A DNA stretch of 64,000 nucleotides from Duganella fentianensis. Lineage in GTDB: Bacteria > Pseudomonadota > Gammaproteobacteria > Burkholderiales > Burkholderiaceae_D. This document shows, one piece after another, positions 18,325 through 27,022 of this stretch. Position numbers and translations under genes: made by a program. The stretch is taken from the NCBI RefSeq assembly GCF_009857835.1, contig NZ_WWCL01000001.1:310001-374000 (forward strand). The letters are read 5' to 3'. Below the pieces are notes generated by a model. The model ran no database searches, was not told the DNA's origin, and saw nothing but the letters and a program-made list of their open reading frames with translations. Every line of letters begins with the position of its first letter. Position 1 is the first letter of the stretch.

Positions 18325-20922
18325 TTATGGCCCGACCGGAACGATGGTGGTGGTGCCATCCGTGGTGATGGCGATCAGGGTCAGACCATCGCCGGACACG
18401 GCCATCTGGCGCGGTGCCAGCTGCTTGCCGGTGCTGGTCAGCTTGAACTGGTTGAGCAGGGTGCCGCTGCTGCTGTACAGCCAGATATCGCTGACGGCGC
18501 CATTGGCCGCCGTGCCGCAGTACAGCCGGCCATCACTGCCCACTTCCACGTTGTTAGGCGCGCCATCGCCGGCTGCCAGATAGGCCAGCACACCGAGATC
18601 GGCCGGATTCAGGATGCTGCACGATTTGGTCGAGCCGCTGGCACTGTACAGCCGCGTGCCATCCGGACTGACGGCGATATCCTGCCCCTGGGTGCCGGCG
18701 CCGGCATGGCTGGCGGCGCTGATCTTGGCGGGATACAGGGTGCCGCCGTTGAGCGCGGCGTAGTCGACGCTGTAGGTGGCGATCTGCACGGTGCCGCTGT
18801 CTTCGCTTTGCTGTAGCAGGCGTTTGCCGTCACCGCTGACGGCCAGCGTGCCGCCGCTCAATGGCAGGCTGAGTTTGCTGTTATTGCTGGTCAGATAGGC
18901 CGCACCCGTGCTCAGGGCGAGGATTTCCACGCCATTCGGACGTAGTATTTTCAGCCGGGTATTGCGGTCAGCCGCGCTGAGCGGCAGGCTGCCCGTCACC
19001 GTCTGGGTGTTCAGGTTGATGCTGACGAGGGCGCGGTTGCTCAGGTCCAGCAGGTATAGCAGGTCGCCGTTGGCGCTGCTGGTCATATCGCCGAGGCTGC
19101 TGGCGAGGCCCGTGATGCTGGCCACTTTCTGGCCCGTGTAGAGGTGGTAGACGTCGATATAGGTGCCGCCGTTGTGCACATAGGCATAAGGCCGCAGCGG
19201 ATCAGTGATGACATTGCTATACGGCAGCACGGTGGTGGTATTGCTGCTGGGCGTGCGTGTGCCTTTCCACATGGCCACGCGGATCACTTCCGGTGCCACG
19301 GCATCGGCATCGGTCGGGGTGATGGTCACGGTCGCCAGATTCAGCGAGTCGGCGGCCAGCGAACTGGGGTCCGCCACCAGCGCGATCTTGTTGCCGTTGA
19401 CGTTGGCGGCCAGCCAGCCCGCGCTGGAGCTGGCGCTCATGCCGCCAAAGTTGCCGAAGTTGTCGGTGACGGTGATGGTACGGCTCAGGCGCGACCAGCC
19501 GGGCGAACCGCTCAGTGCTACCGCCGTTTCCGATGGAATCAGGGTGTGCTGGTCCTTGTTGATGGTCAGCAGAACGGCCGCCTTGACCTGATCGCCATTC
19601 ACGCCGGCAGTGGCGTTGATCAGGCGCGAGCTGCTGCCCACGCTGGCGCTGTTCGGTACGGCAGTGAAGCTGAGCTTGCTACCAGTCTGGCTGACGCTGC
19701 CGCTGGTGCTGCTGGCGCTAGCCCATGCGGGCAGGGGATCGAGTGCCCATGGCCAGCTATTGCTCAGGGTATTCAGGCTGAGTGTGACGGAAGGCGTGCT
19801 GCTGAAGTCGCGGCCGTAGGTGCCGCCCAGCGTGATGGCGTTCACGGAGGCGCTCAGCGTGGCGGGGCTGAGATTGAGTGTGACGGGCAGGGTGCGCGTG
19901 CTCAGGCCGGGTGCCGCCAGACTGAGCGTATTGCTATAGCTGCCGCTGGCCAGCGTGCCCACGCGCGGATCGACCGACAGTGCCATGCTGGCCGGGGTGG
20001 TGCCGCTGCCAGGCGTGACGCTGAGCCAGCCCACGCTGGCGCTGGCAGTCCAGTTGGCGCTGGCCTTGTCGTCGGTATCGATGGTGATGTTCTGGGCCGG
20101 TATCGGTGCACCATTGATGGCATTGAAGGTCAGGCCGCTGGAGTTGCTGACCAGGCCGCTAGGCTGGACCGACAGCGTGGCCGTCAGCGTGACGCTCTGG
20201 CCATCGCTGGCGCTGACGATCAGGGTGGTGCTGTAATCGCCCACTGCCAGTCCGGTGGCGTCGAAGCTGACAGCCAGCGTGGCATTGCCGCTGCCGCTAG
20301 TGACGGCAGGTTTGAGCCAGCTGGCGCCGCTGGCCACGGTCCAGCTACGGCCGGCCGCCGCTATGGCGACGCTGACAGGGCTGGCAGCAGCGCCGCCCAG
20401 GTGGATGGTGCCGGCCAGCGCGGTGGCTGGCGTGGCGGTAAAGGTAGGCTGGCCGGCCGCCACGATCTGCAGGCTGTAAGGCAGGCTGACTGGCGAGCCG
20501 GGGAACTGGCTGGCGCAGGCGCTATCGCGGCACAGGCGCACGCTGAAGTTGCCGGAATACGTGCCCACGGCCAGACCGGGCGCCGTCTGCAGCACCGCGT
20601 GGTACTGGCTATCGCTATCGCGCACCAGCTGGGGATTGGGCTGCAGCACGCCATTGCTATCGACTACGGACGCGAACACAGTGCCTGTGACTTCGGCCGG
20701 GCGGGTCACGGCGGCGATCACGTTCAGCGTCAGCGAACTGCCGGCATTCACGCTGGCCCGCACGGTATCGGGACTGAAGCTGAGGGCGGGGCTGGCCACC
20801 GGCGTGCTGCCGCCCCCGCCCGTGCTGCCGCCGCCCCCGCCGCCGCAGGCTGCGAGCGTTGCCAGCAGCAAGGCACAACTGGAGTAGATGAAAGTCGACG
20901 CGACGGACCGGCGATGCAGCAT
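18325..20922 (-). CDS. Lipoprotein with BACON/Ig-like repeats and C-terminal propeller
   Basis: An 865-residue lipoprotein. Signal and lipobox are LLATLAAC with Cys26, followed by a Gly/Ser-rich tether. Residues about 40-560 hold repeated beta-sandwich units; two look like BACON domains (SGASWLKPAV and SVGWLSVTPGSGTTP). The last 300 residues look like a YncE-type beta-propeller (YAYVHNGGTYIDVYHLYTGQKV, then DLLYLLDLSNRALVSINLNTQTV). BACON domains are linked to carbohydrate or mucin binding in Bacteroidetes; the function here is unknown. The ATG at 20922 gives a clean lipoprotein signal; the frame upstream runs through a leader hairpin and has no signal. Confidence 0.8.
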   Translation of the reverse strand: MLHRRSVASTFIYSSCALLLATLAACGGGGGGSTGGGGSTPVASPALSFSPDTVRASVNAGSSLTLNVIAAVTRPAEVTGTVFASVVDSNGVLQPNPQLVRDSDSQYHAVLQTAPGLAVGTYSGNFSVRLCRDSACASQFPGSPVSLPYSLQIVAAGQPTFTATPATALAGTIHLGGAAASPVSVAIAAAGRSWTVASGASWLKPAVTSGSGNATLAVSFDATGLAVGDYSTTLIVSASDGQSVTLTATLSVQPSGLVSNSSGLTFNAINGAPIPAQNITIDTDDKASANWTASASVGWLSVTPGSGTTPASMALSVDPRVGTLASGSYSNTLSLAAPGLSTRTLPVTLNLSPATLSASVNAITLGGTYGRDFSSTPSVTLSLNTLSNSWPWALDPLPAWASASSTSGSVSQTGSKLSFTAVPNSASVGSSSRLINATAGVNGDQVKAAVLLTINKDQHTLIPSETAVALSGSPGWSRLSRTITVTDNFGNFGGMSASSSAGWLAANVNGNKIALVADPSSLAADSLNLATVTITPTDADAVAPEVIRVAMWKGTRTPSSNTTTVLPYSNVITDPLRPYAYVHNGGTYIDVYHLYTGQKVASITGLASSLGDMTSSANGDLLYLLDLSNRALVSINLNTQTVTGSLPLSAADRNTRLKILRPNGVEILALSTGAAYLTSNNSKLSLPLSGGTLAVSGDGKRLLQQSEDSGTVQIATYSVDYAALNGGTLYPAKISAASHAGAGTQGQDIAVSPDGTRLYSASGSTKSCSILNPADLGVLAYLAAGDGAPNNVEVGSDGRLYCGTAANGAVSDIWLYSSSGTLLNQFKLTSTGKQLAPRQMAVSGDGLTLIAITTDGTTTIVPVGP

Positions 20923-20931
20923 GAGTATTCC

Positions 20932-20965
20932 TTGTAGGCAGCACGGATCGTGCCTCAGCCTACAA
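20932..20965 (-). promoter_or_regulatory. Nested stem-loop abutting the ribosome site of the BACON lipoprotein
   Basis: On the minus strand TTGTAGGC pairs with GCCTACAA, and inside it GCACG pairs with CGTGC around a 3-base loop. The last two A residues of the outer arm belong to the AAGG ribosome site, which lies 7 bases before the ATG at 20922. The element is therefore placed to influence ribosome access; no function is known. Confidence 0.55.
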
Positions 20966-21047
20966 TTGTTGTTCACCCACAACAGGGTGTCAAGCTGGCA
21001 CAGAGGGCAAGTTCCACCTCATTTCTCCCCTTAGCAGCAGGCGCGGC

Positions 21048-22235
21048 CTATTTCTGCAGGATGGCCGCTTCGTAGGCGCGTAGTTTGTCCAGCTTGGCTG
21101 CGTACAGATCGTGGTCGCTGCGCGTGGTGCTGTTGGCCAGTGCCTTGACCATGTGGACATCCGCTTCCGACAGGTAGCCCAGGCGGTAGTCGGCCAGCGC
21201 TAGCCAGAAGTGGAATTCGTGGTAGTCGGGCACGCGCGCCAGTTCGCGTCTGAACAGTTCGCGAGCACGCTGAAAGTCGCCCAGCCGCATGGCCGTCTGG
21301 CCCAGACTGAAGTAATAGAACGGCGGCTCCGGTTCCAGCTGGGCCAGCGTCAGACGCAGCTGCGCAGCTTCGGCCCGTTTGTCCGGCTGTTCCTGGCTTT
21401 CCAGCGTCTGCGCCAGATTCGACAGCACGATGACGTTGTCCGGCCGCTGCTGCAGCGCATAGCGCAGGGTGCGCTCGGCTTCCGGCAGATTGCCATGGCG
21501 CCGGTAGATCACGGCCAGCGTATTGTAGGCGTGCAGAAAGGCGGGGGCCTGCTCGATGGCTTTGCGTACCATCCAGTAGGCTTGATCGTACTGGCCCTGC
21601 ACCAGCAGTTCGGCACTGCGGTTGTTGAGGTACATGGCGACGACAGTGGCTTCGTCCAGCGGCGTGGCATGCTCGCGCGCCCTGGCCGAGATGGGGATGA
21701 AGTCCACCGTCAGCGGGCTGGACAGGTCGATCCCGAAGCCGTTGCGCAGATCCGTGCGCTGCTGGCCCAGCGTGAGGTTGACGTGGTTGCTGGCGAAGTA
21801 CAAGTCGCCCGCACGGCTCCAGCTTTCATCCACCTGCACCTGCTGGAACTGGACGTTGAGGTTGAGTTCGTGCGCCAGTGCCGCCGTCATGATGGCCAGC
21901 GACAGGCAGTTGCCGGAACGGGCGGCAAAGGTTTCGGCCGCGTCGCGCGTCATGGCGGCATCGTACTCGAGCTGCAGCTTGTCCTTGCGGTACAGCGCTT
22001 CGAACAGCTGGCGCCGCACATCCTTGTGCAGCAGATTGTGGCTGACTTCGCGCTGCAGGTAGGCGCGCATCTCGGCGTTGACGGCGAAAATGTGCCCGGT
22101 GTCGACCGGCCGGGCCGGTGCATCAAATAGCTGGTCGTGGAATAGCTGCGGTGCAGCAGGCAGCTGAACCAGCGGTGTCGTGCTGGCGCAGCCACCCAGA
22201 AGCGCGGCGCAGAAAAGGATGGCGCAGGCTTTCAT
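21048..22235 (-). CDS. Lipoprotein with transglutaminase-like and TPR domains
   Basis: A 395-residue probable lipoprotein (MKACAILFCAALLGGC, lipidated Cys16). The N-terminal third resembles the transglutaminase-like fold: RSGNCLSLAIMTAALAHEL carries the Cys and NHVNL the His of such a site. The remainder consists of TPR repeats (AFLHAYNTLAVIYRRHGNLPEAERTLRYALQQRP and following). Similar proteins act in envelope or peptide processing, but no role can be assigned. A GGGAGACTGTC ribosome site supports the start. It lies upstream of the BACON lipoprotein gene on the same strand, 125 bases away. Confidence 0.78.
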   Translation of the reverse strand: MKACAILFCAALLGGCASTTPLVQLPAAPQLFHDQLFDAPARPVDTGHIFAVNAEMRAYLQREVSHNLLHKDVRRQLFEALYRKDKLQLEYDAAMTRDAAETFAARSGNCLSLAIMTAALAHELNLNVQFQQVQVDESWSRAGDLYFASNHVNLTLGQQRTDLRNGFGIDLSSPLTVDFIPISARAREHATPLDEATVVAMYLNNRSAELLVQGQYDQAYWMVRKAIEQAPAFLHAYNTLAVIYRRHGNLPEAERTLRYALQQRPDNVIVLSNLAQTLESQEQPDKRAEAAQLRLTLAQLEPEPPFYYFSLGQTAMRLGDFQRARELFRRELARVPDYHEFHFWLALADYRLGYLSEADVHMVKALANSTTRSDHDLYAAKLDKLRAYEAAILQK

Positions 22236-22345
22236 GACAGTCTCCCGTATCGGCGGGACTCCATGAGCTAGCGCAGTTCGATGAGGCTATCGGGTTCCGC
22301 TCACAGAAAGTATCCTCGCCTGCGCGGGCACTGTCAAACGCTGCT

Positions 22346-23572
22346 TCAGGCGAGCGGGCGCAGTTGCTGCGGCTGGCCGTCGGCGTCGAAGCGCAGCGCT
22401 ACCGACAGCTGGCCCTGGCCCAGGCCCAGGCTGGCCAGCGCATCGCTGACGTCGTCCACTTCGACTTCCAGATCGGCCGTGAGGTCCAGCGCCTTGTCGC
22501 ATTCGGCCAGCACACTGTCGCCAGCGCGCAGCTGTACCCGCAAAACCATTTCGTCATCGATGTCGGTCGGCGCGATGATGGCCTGCAGCTGCTCCGGCGC
22601 ATGGCCGTCCATGGCCTGATTGAGCGTGGCCAGCATCTGCAGCATGGCGTATTCGGCCTGCGCGGTGGCGCGCGCGCCGAAGAACAGATCCTGATACAGG
22701 AAGTTCAGGCGCAGGGCGGGATCGCTGCCACGGCCGCGGCCCAGACAGCGTGCCACCATGGGCGCATATTGCTCGGTCCACTTCTGGTAGCGTTCGGCGC
22801 GCTGGGCGAAATAGGCATCGGCGGCTTTTTCCTTGGCCGGTACGGCGTAGAAGGGATCGTCGGCACGTTTCAGGGCAAAGCCCAGCAGGAAGCGCAGTTC
22901 CACCGCGCTATCGTCCGGGCCGAAGCTGCTAGGGGCCCAGCCGGCTGCCATGCTGCGCTCGAGTGCCGGCGCTGCCATGATTTTCTTGTTGTTCAGCGAC
23001 TGCTCGGCTTCGCGCACCATGCTGTGCAGCTGGCCGTAGGTGATCTTTTCGATTTCGCTCAGGTCGTAGGCATGGCTGACCAGCACCACGCGCGCACGCG
23101 GGCTTTCCAGCCCGGCATCGGTGAAGCTATCGAGCACGGCGTCGTAGGCGTCGCTGTCGCGGAAATCAGCCGCGGCATCGAGCCCGCCCTGGCTGTGCAC
23201 GAACACGGGAATGGCAAAGGCGTCGATTTCCATTTCCGGCGCATCGGCATGGCGCAGGCGCACGCTGGCCGCGCCTTCTTCGATGGCGTTGCGCAGGTAG
23301 CGGTAGCCGTCCACGGATTCGTCGCGCGCCAGTTCGATGGCGCCGTACAGCACTTCGTCCTTGCTCTGGTTGAGCAGCTTGCGCAGCAGGCGCTGGAACT
23401 CCAGCCCTTTCTGCGCCAGATCGGCGCGGGTGGCCTCGGCCACGATGTCGTTATTGAATTCACCATCCGACAGGTCGAGCGCGAGGGCGCACAGTTCGGT
23501 GGTCTGCTGTTCGTCTTTGAGTTCCGGCGCGGCGGCCGATTTGCGCGCGACGGGGCGCTTGTTGTTTGCCAT
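22346..23572 (-). CDS. Conserved protein of unknown function (possibly DUF2863)
   Basis: A 408-residue soluble protein, acidic overall, with a Lys/Arg-rich start (MANNKRPVARKSAAAPELK). It has no signal peptide or membrane segment. Segments such as AIPVFVHSQGG, ARVVLVSHAYDLSEIEKITYGQLHSMV and LRFLLGFAL recall a protein family restricted to Burkholderiales that I remember as DUF2863, but I cannot confirm that. It starts three bases after the HDOD gene stop, so the two are almost certainly co-transcribed and possibly co-functional. Confidence 0.7.
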   Translation of the reverse strand: MANNKRPVARKSAAAPELKDEQQTTELCALALDLSDGEFNNDIVAEATRADLAQKGLEFQRLLRKLLNQSKDEVLYGAIELARDESVDGYRYLRNAIEEGAASVRLRHADAPEMEIDAFAIPVFVHSQGGLDAAADFRDSDAYDAVLDSFTDAGLESPRARVVLVSHAYDLSEIEKITYGQLHSMVREAEQSLNNKKIMAAPALERSMAAGWAPSSFGPDDSAVELRFLLGFALKRADDPFYAVPAKEKAADAYFAQRAERYQKWTEQYAPMVARCLGRGRGSDPALRLNFLYQDLFFGARATAQAEYAMLQMLATLNQAMDGHAPEQLQAIIAPTDIDDEMVLRVQLRAGDSVLAECDKALDLTADLEVEVDDVSDALASLGLGQGQLSVALRFDADGQPQQLRPLA

Positions 23573-23575
23573 AGT

Positions 23576-24442
23576 CTATCGTTCGGTATGCAGGGCTTCG
23601 TTCAGTTCTTCCAGCAGGTCGGCGGTTTCGTCTTCCGTCAGGCCCAGATGGCGGCAGGCGTAGTCGCGGCCTTTTTCCCATTCATACGACATGCGGCGGC
23701 CGTGGAAGCGCTGTATGCCCTGTTCGGCCAGCAGTGCCAGCGAGACCAGCGAGCGGATCGCGTCATCGGTGGCCGGATCTTCCAGCACGCGGTAGTCGTG
23801 GTGGTGCAGAATCGCCCAGCTGACGTCGGGCGACAGGCCCCAGTTACGCGCCAGCAGGCAGCCTATGGCCGCATGGTTGGTCTGGTAGCGCTGGTCTTCC
23901 AGCTGGGTGAAAGGGTTGATGTGATCGTCGCAGGCTTCGCTAAAGGTCTGCGCATAGTCGGCAAAGCGGTTCATCAGCAGCGGCACGCCGATATCGCAGA
24001 ACAGCCCGAAGGTGTGGGCGATGTCGGGCGGGGCGATGCGCAGCTTGCGCGAGCAGAACACCACCGCCTGCGCACGGCGTGCAGAGATTTCCCAGAACGC
24101 GTCCAGATCCGATTGCCGGCCTTCGATGGCCTGGCGTGCCAGCAGGCCCGTGAGCAGGGCCGCGCACTGGCTGATGCCGAGGAAGTTGATCGCCTGTTCG
24201 ACGGATTTGGCTTTGCGGCTGGCACCGAAGAACGGCGAATTGGCCAGCTTGAGCAGCGCGCCCGACATGCCGACATCATTGCCGATAATGCGTGCAATGC
24301 GGCGTGGCGACGGGTCGGGCTGGGCCAGCTCGTGCTGCAGATCGACCAGCAGGCTGGGACGCGGCGGAATCCGGATCGAACGGATCAGCGCATCTTCTAC
24401 GGCGTGGTCGTCGGGCTGGGCGTGAGGTGCTACTGGTGTCAT
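23576..24442 (-). CDS. HDOD domain protein
   Basis: A 288-residue protein with an HDOD domain, a relative of HD phosphohydrolases that has usually lost the metal site and acts in signalling. Typical segments are PSPRRIARIIGNDVGMSGALLKLANSPFFG near residues 48-80 and AIGCLLARNWGLSPDVSWAILHHHDYRVLE. HDOD proteins are associated with stress responses, motility and cyclic-di-GMP pathways. No GGDEF or EAL domain is fused here. The gene leads a two-gene unit with the unknown protein that follows at three bases. Confidence 0.88.
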   Translation of the reverse strand: MTPVAPHAQPDDHAVEDALIRSIRIPPRPSLLVDLQHELAQPDPSPRRIARIIGNDVGMSGALLKLANSPFFGASRKAKSVEQAINFLGISQCAALLTGLLARQAIEGRQSDLDAFWEISARRAQAVVFCSRKLRIAPPDIAHTFGLFCDIGVPLLMNRFADYAQTFSEACDDHINPFTQLEDQRYQTNHAAIGCLLARNWGLSPDVSWAILHHHDYRVLEDPATDDAIRSLVSLALLAEQGIQRFHGRRMSYEWEKGRDYACRHLGLTEDETADLLEELNEALHTER

Positions 24443-24528
24443 CGTATTCTTCAGGGTCGGGTACTAATGATGCCAAAGCGACACTATAAACCAGTGCGCT
24501 CTGTCGTGCTGGACGGCGAGCCCTGATT

Positions 24529-24549
24529 ATCGCCGCAAGCTGCGGCGAT
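24529..24549. terminator. Hairpin between chemoreceptor and HDOD genes
   Basis: ATCGCCGC-AAGCT-GCGGCGAT is a perfect 8-bp stem with a 5-base loop, lying after the chemoreceptor stop and before the HDOD start, both on the minus strand. No T-run follows on the minus strand. Nothing else was seen in the 187-base gap. Confidence 0.45.
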
Positions 24550-24629
24550 GGATATCTAAATTTCCCCGATTTATGTGCCTAATGCTAACTTTTTGGTGCG
24601 GCCCTCTAGGGAAAAAGAACATTTTTATA

Positions 24630-26291
24630 TCATTTTGCTCTGGCTCTGTGTACACCTGATCCAGATTGTGATTTCGACCATGCCGGCGGTGCCGCCGATG
24701 CCAGCGTCAGCGCGCTGGATGGCGCGGGCGCACGGTCGGGCATCTGGAACACGGCCACCGCGGCCGATAGCTGGACGGCCTGTTCCTGCAGGCTGGCCGC
24801 CGCCGCCGCGGCCTGTTCCACCAGCGCTGCGTTCTGCTGGGTCACATCGTCCATCTGCCCCACGGCCTGATTGACTTCGGCGATGCCGCGCGCCTGTTCG
24901 GCACTGGCCTGCGAGATGTGGGTGATGATGTCGTTGACCTGCTGGACCGAGGCCACCACATCGTTCATGTGGGCGCCGGCCTGTTGTACCGATGCGCTAC
25001 CGCTATCGATGGTGGCCACCGAGGCGGCAATCAGCGTCTTGATCTCGCGCGCGGCCGCGGCCGAGCGCTGCGCCAGCGTGCGCACTTCGCTGGCCACCAC
25101 GGCAAAGCCGCGTCCCTGCTCGCCGGCCCGTGCTGCTTCCACCGCCGCATTCAGGGCCAGAATATTGGTCTGGAAGGCGATACCGTCGATCACGCTGATG
25201 ATGTCGACGATCTGGCGCGAGCTGCTGCGGATATCGCCCATGGTCTGCACCGCCTGCTGCACGGCGCTGCCGCCCGTCTGCGCCAGCTGGGCAGCGCTGG
25301 CGGCCAGCTGACAGGCCTGGCGGGCGCTGGCGGCGTTGTGCTGCACGGCCTCGGTCAGGCTGGCCATGGCGCTGGCAGTCTGCTCGAGCGAACTGGCCTG
25401 CAGCTCGGTGCGGCTGGACAGGTCCAGATTGCCGCTGGCGATTTCGTGCGCGGCCACGTCGATGGTCTGCACGGCCGTGCGTATGGTGCCCAGCGTCTGG
25501 GTCAGATTGTCCATGGTGCGGTCCAGCATGCGCGCCGTATCGGCGATTTCATCGCGCCCGTCGTTGCTGGCGCCCGTGATCAGGCGGCCGGCCGCCAGTG
25601 CCAGCACCACATCGGCAATCGCGCGGATGTCGCGCAGCATGGCGCTGCGCACGGCCATGGTCACGGCCAGCGACAGCAGCACGGACAGCAGCACCAGCAC
25701 CGCCATGCCGCTGCTGAGCTGCTGGAACTCGGCGCGTGCCTGCTGGTGCGCCTGTGCGCTGAGCTGCTGCTCTAGCGTGGACATGCGGGCCAGCAGGGTA
25801 TTGAGCTGCTGGAACTGCTGCTCGGCCTTGGCCATGGCATTGGTGGCGATGCTCTGGTCCATGGCCGCCATATCCATGGTGTCCTGCACCGCCTTGCGGT
25901 AAGCCTGCAAGGCGCGGCGCGACTGCTCGACGATCTGGCGCTCGGCCGCATCGTCGCTGGCCATCATGTCCGTGCCGAGCTGGCGCAGCTGCTGCTCTAT
26001 GCTGTCATGGCCCTGATGGATCTGGCGGTTCAGCTCATCCAGCCGGTTCTGGGCAAAGCTGCCATTCACCCATGCCAGCAGCTGGTAGATGCGGGCATGG
26101 GCATAGCGCAGCTCGGCGCTGACATCGGCCGCGCTCTTGAGCCGCGCCGTACGTACCTGCAGCATGTTTTCCAGCGTGGCGTTCTGGCGCAGCATGCCGT
26201 AGTAGGCCGCGCCGGCCGTCAGCATCAGCAGGCACAGTACCAGCCCCGGGGCCAGCAGCAGTTTCGGTCCTATCCGCAGTTTCTTCAGCAT
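24630..26291 (-). CDS. Methyl-accepting chemotaxis protein
   Basis: A 553-residue chemoreceptor: membrane segment at about 10-35, a periplasmic four-helix-bundle sensor to about 190, second membrane segment with [15 protein letters not shown], a HAMP linker, then a cytoplasmic coiled-coil signalling domain. The kinase-contact tip is in the [35 protein letters not shown] region. The C-terminus is a variable tail ending HRARAK, without a clear NWETF-type tether. The ATG at 26291 follows GGGAG; the in-frame ATG at 26309 would overlap the previous gene. Co-transcribed with the Cache protein gene 14 bases upstream. Confidence 0.93.
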   Translation of the reverse strand: MLKKLRIGPKLLLAPGLVLCLLMLTAGAAYYGMLRQNATLENMLQVRTARLKSAADVSAELRYAHARIYQLLAWVNGSFAQNRLDELNRQIHQGHDSIEQQLRQLGTDMMASDDAAERQIVEQSRRALQAYRKAVQDTMDMAAMDQSIATNAMAKAEQQFQQLNTLLARMSTLEQQLSAQAHQQARAEFQQLSSGMAVLVLLSVLLSLAVTMAVRSAMLRDIRAIADVVLALAAGRLITGASNDGRDEIADTARMLDRTMDNLTQTLGTIRTAVQTIDVAAHEIASGNLDLSSRTELQASSLEQTASAMASLTEAVQHNAASARQACQLAASAAQLAQTGGSAVQQAVQTMGDIRSSSRQIVDIISVIDGIAFQTNILALNAAVEAARAGEQGRGFAVVASEVRTLAQRSAAAAREIKTLIAASVATIDSGSASVQQAGAHMNDVVASVQQVNDIITHISQASAEQARGIAEVNQAVGQMDDVTQQNAALVEQAAAAAASLQEQAVQLSAAVAVFQMPDRAPAPSSALTLASAAPPAWSKSQSGSGVHRARAK

Positions 26292-26305
26292 GGCCAGCTC
26301 CCGCT

Positions 26306-26761
26306 TCATTTTTTATAGATGCCCGCTTCCAGCACGACGTCGCCGACGCGCAGGATGTAGGTGGTCTTGGGTTCTATCTTGCCGGTGGCGGGATTCTTGT
26401 ACTGGTAGTCGACCCAGCCATGGCCTTTTTTGGCAGCCAGCTCGATGATCTCGCGGCGGTATTTCTTGCCGCTGGCATCGGGCATATCGGTCAGGTCCTT
26501 GCCGACGATGCTGGGGTTGACGGGATGGGCCAGCACGATGCCGCTGGCCAGATCGCGCACATCGATGTAGAGCGTGCCTTGCAGGTAGTCGGGATCTTTG
26601 GCGCTGACCTTGCGCAGCAGGTCTTCCTTGCCATGGGCCTTGAGGTAGGCCGCACCTTTTTCCACCATGGCGATGGCGTCTTTCTCGGTCGGTTCGGCCG
26701 CATGGCCAGACAGGGGCAGTAGCAGGGCCGTACTGGCGGCCAGCAGGGAGAGCAGTTTCAT
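26306..26761 (-). CDS. Periplasmic single-Cache domain protein
   Basis: A 151-residue exported protein with signal peptide [21 protein letters not shown] (cleavage near residue 22). The mature part is a small Cache-type sensor domain: [20 protein letters not shown], then [32 protein letters not shown] and [24 protein letters not shown]. Such domains are normally the sensor of chemoreceptors or kinases; here it is free-standing with no membrane anchor or output domain. It precedes the chemoreceptor gene by 14 bases, so it may bind a ligand and present it to that receptor. Confidence 0.85.
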   Translation of the reverse strand: MKLLSLLAASTALLLPLSGHAAEPTEKDAIAMVEKGAAYLKAHGKEDLLRKVSAKDPDYLQGTLYIDVRDLASGIVLAHPVNPSIVGKDLTDMPDASGKKYRREIIELAAKKGHGWVDYQYKNPATGKIEPKTTYILRVGDVVLEAGIYKK

Positions 26762-27022
26762 GGCAGGTCCTTGGCTAAGAGGTGACGGAACAGTTGGCTG
26801 CTGAACTGTACGCTGCTGCCGTCGCGAGGAATTGCGTTGCCGCAAGTTCTAGCCTGCTGGCAAGCTTGCCCGCCATCTGCATCAAGGCAAAGAAAATTTC
26901 CGGGCATCATTTTTTAGATGATTGACGCACGGCAATTGCCAGCTGGCGGCGCGGCCTAGCATGCAGCTTCAGCCCGACCACTGTTCCGGTCCCACCCAGC
27001 CCCACCCGTGAGAGGAAGTGCC

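Noticed and set aside
22364..24526. 720-codon open frame on the plus strand
   Set aside because: Antisense to the HDOD gene and its companion; composition is that of a shadow frame.
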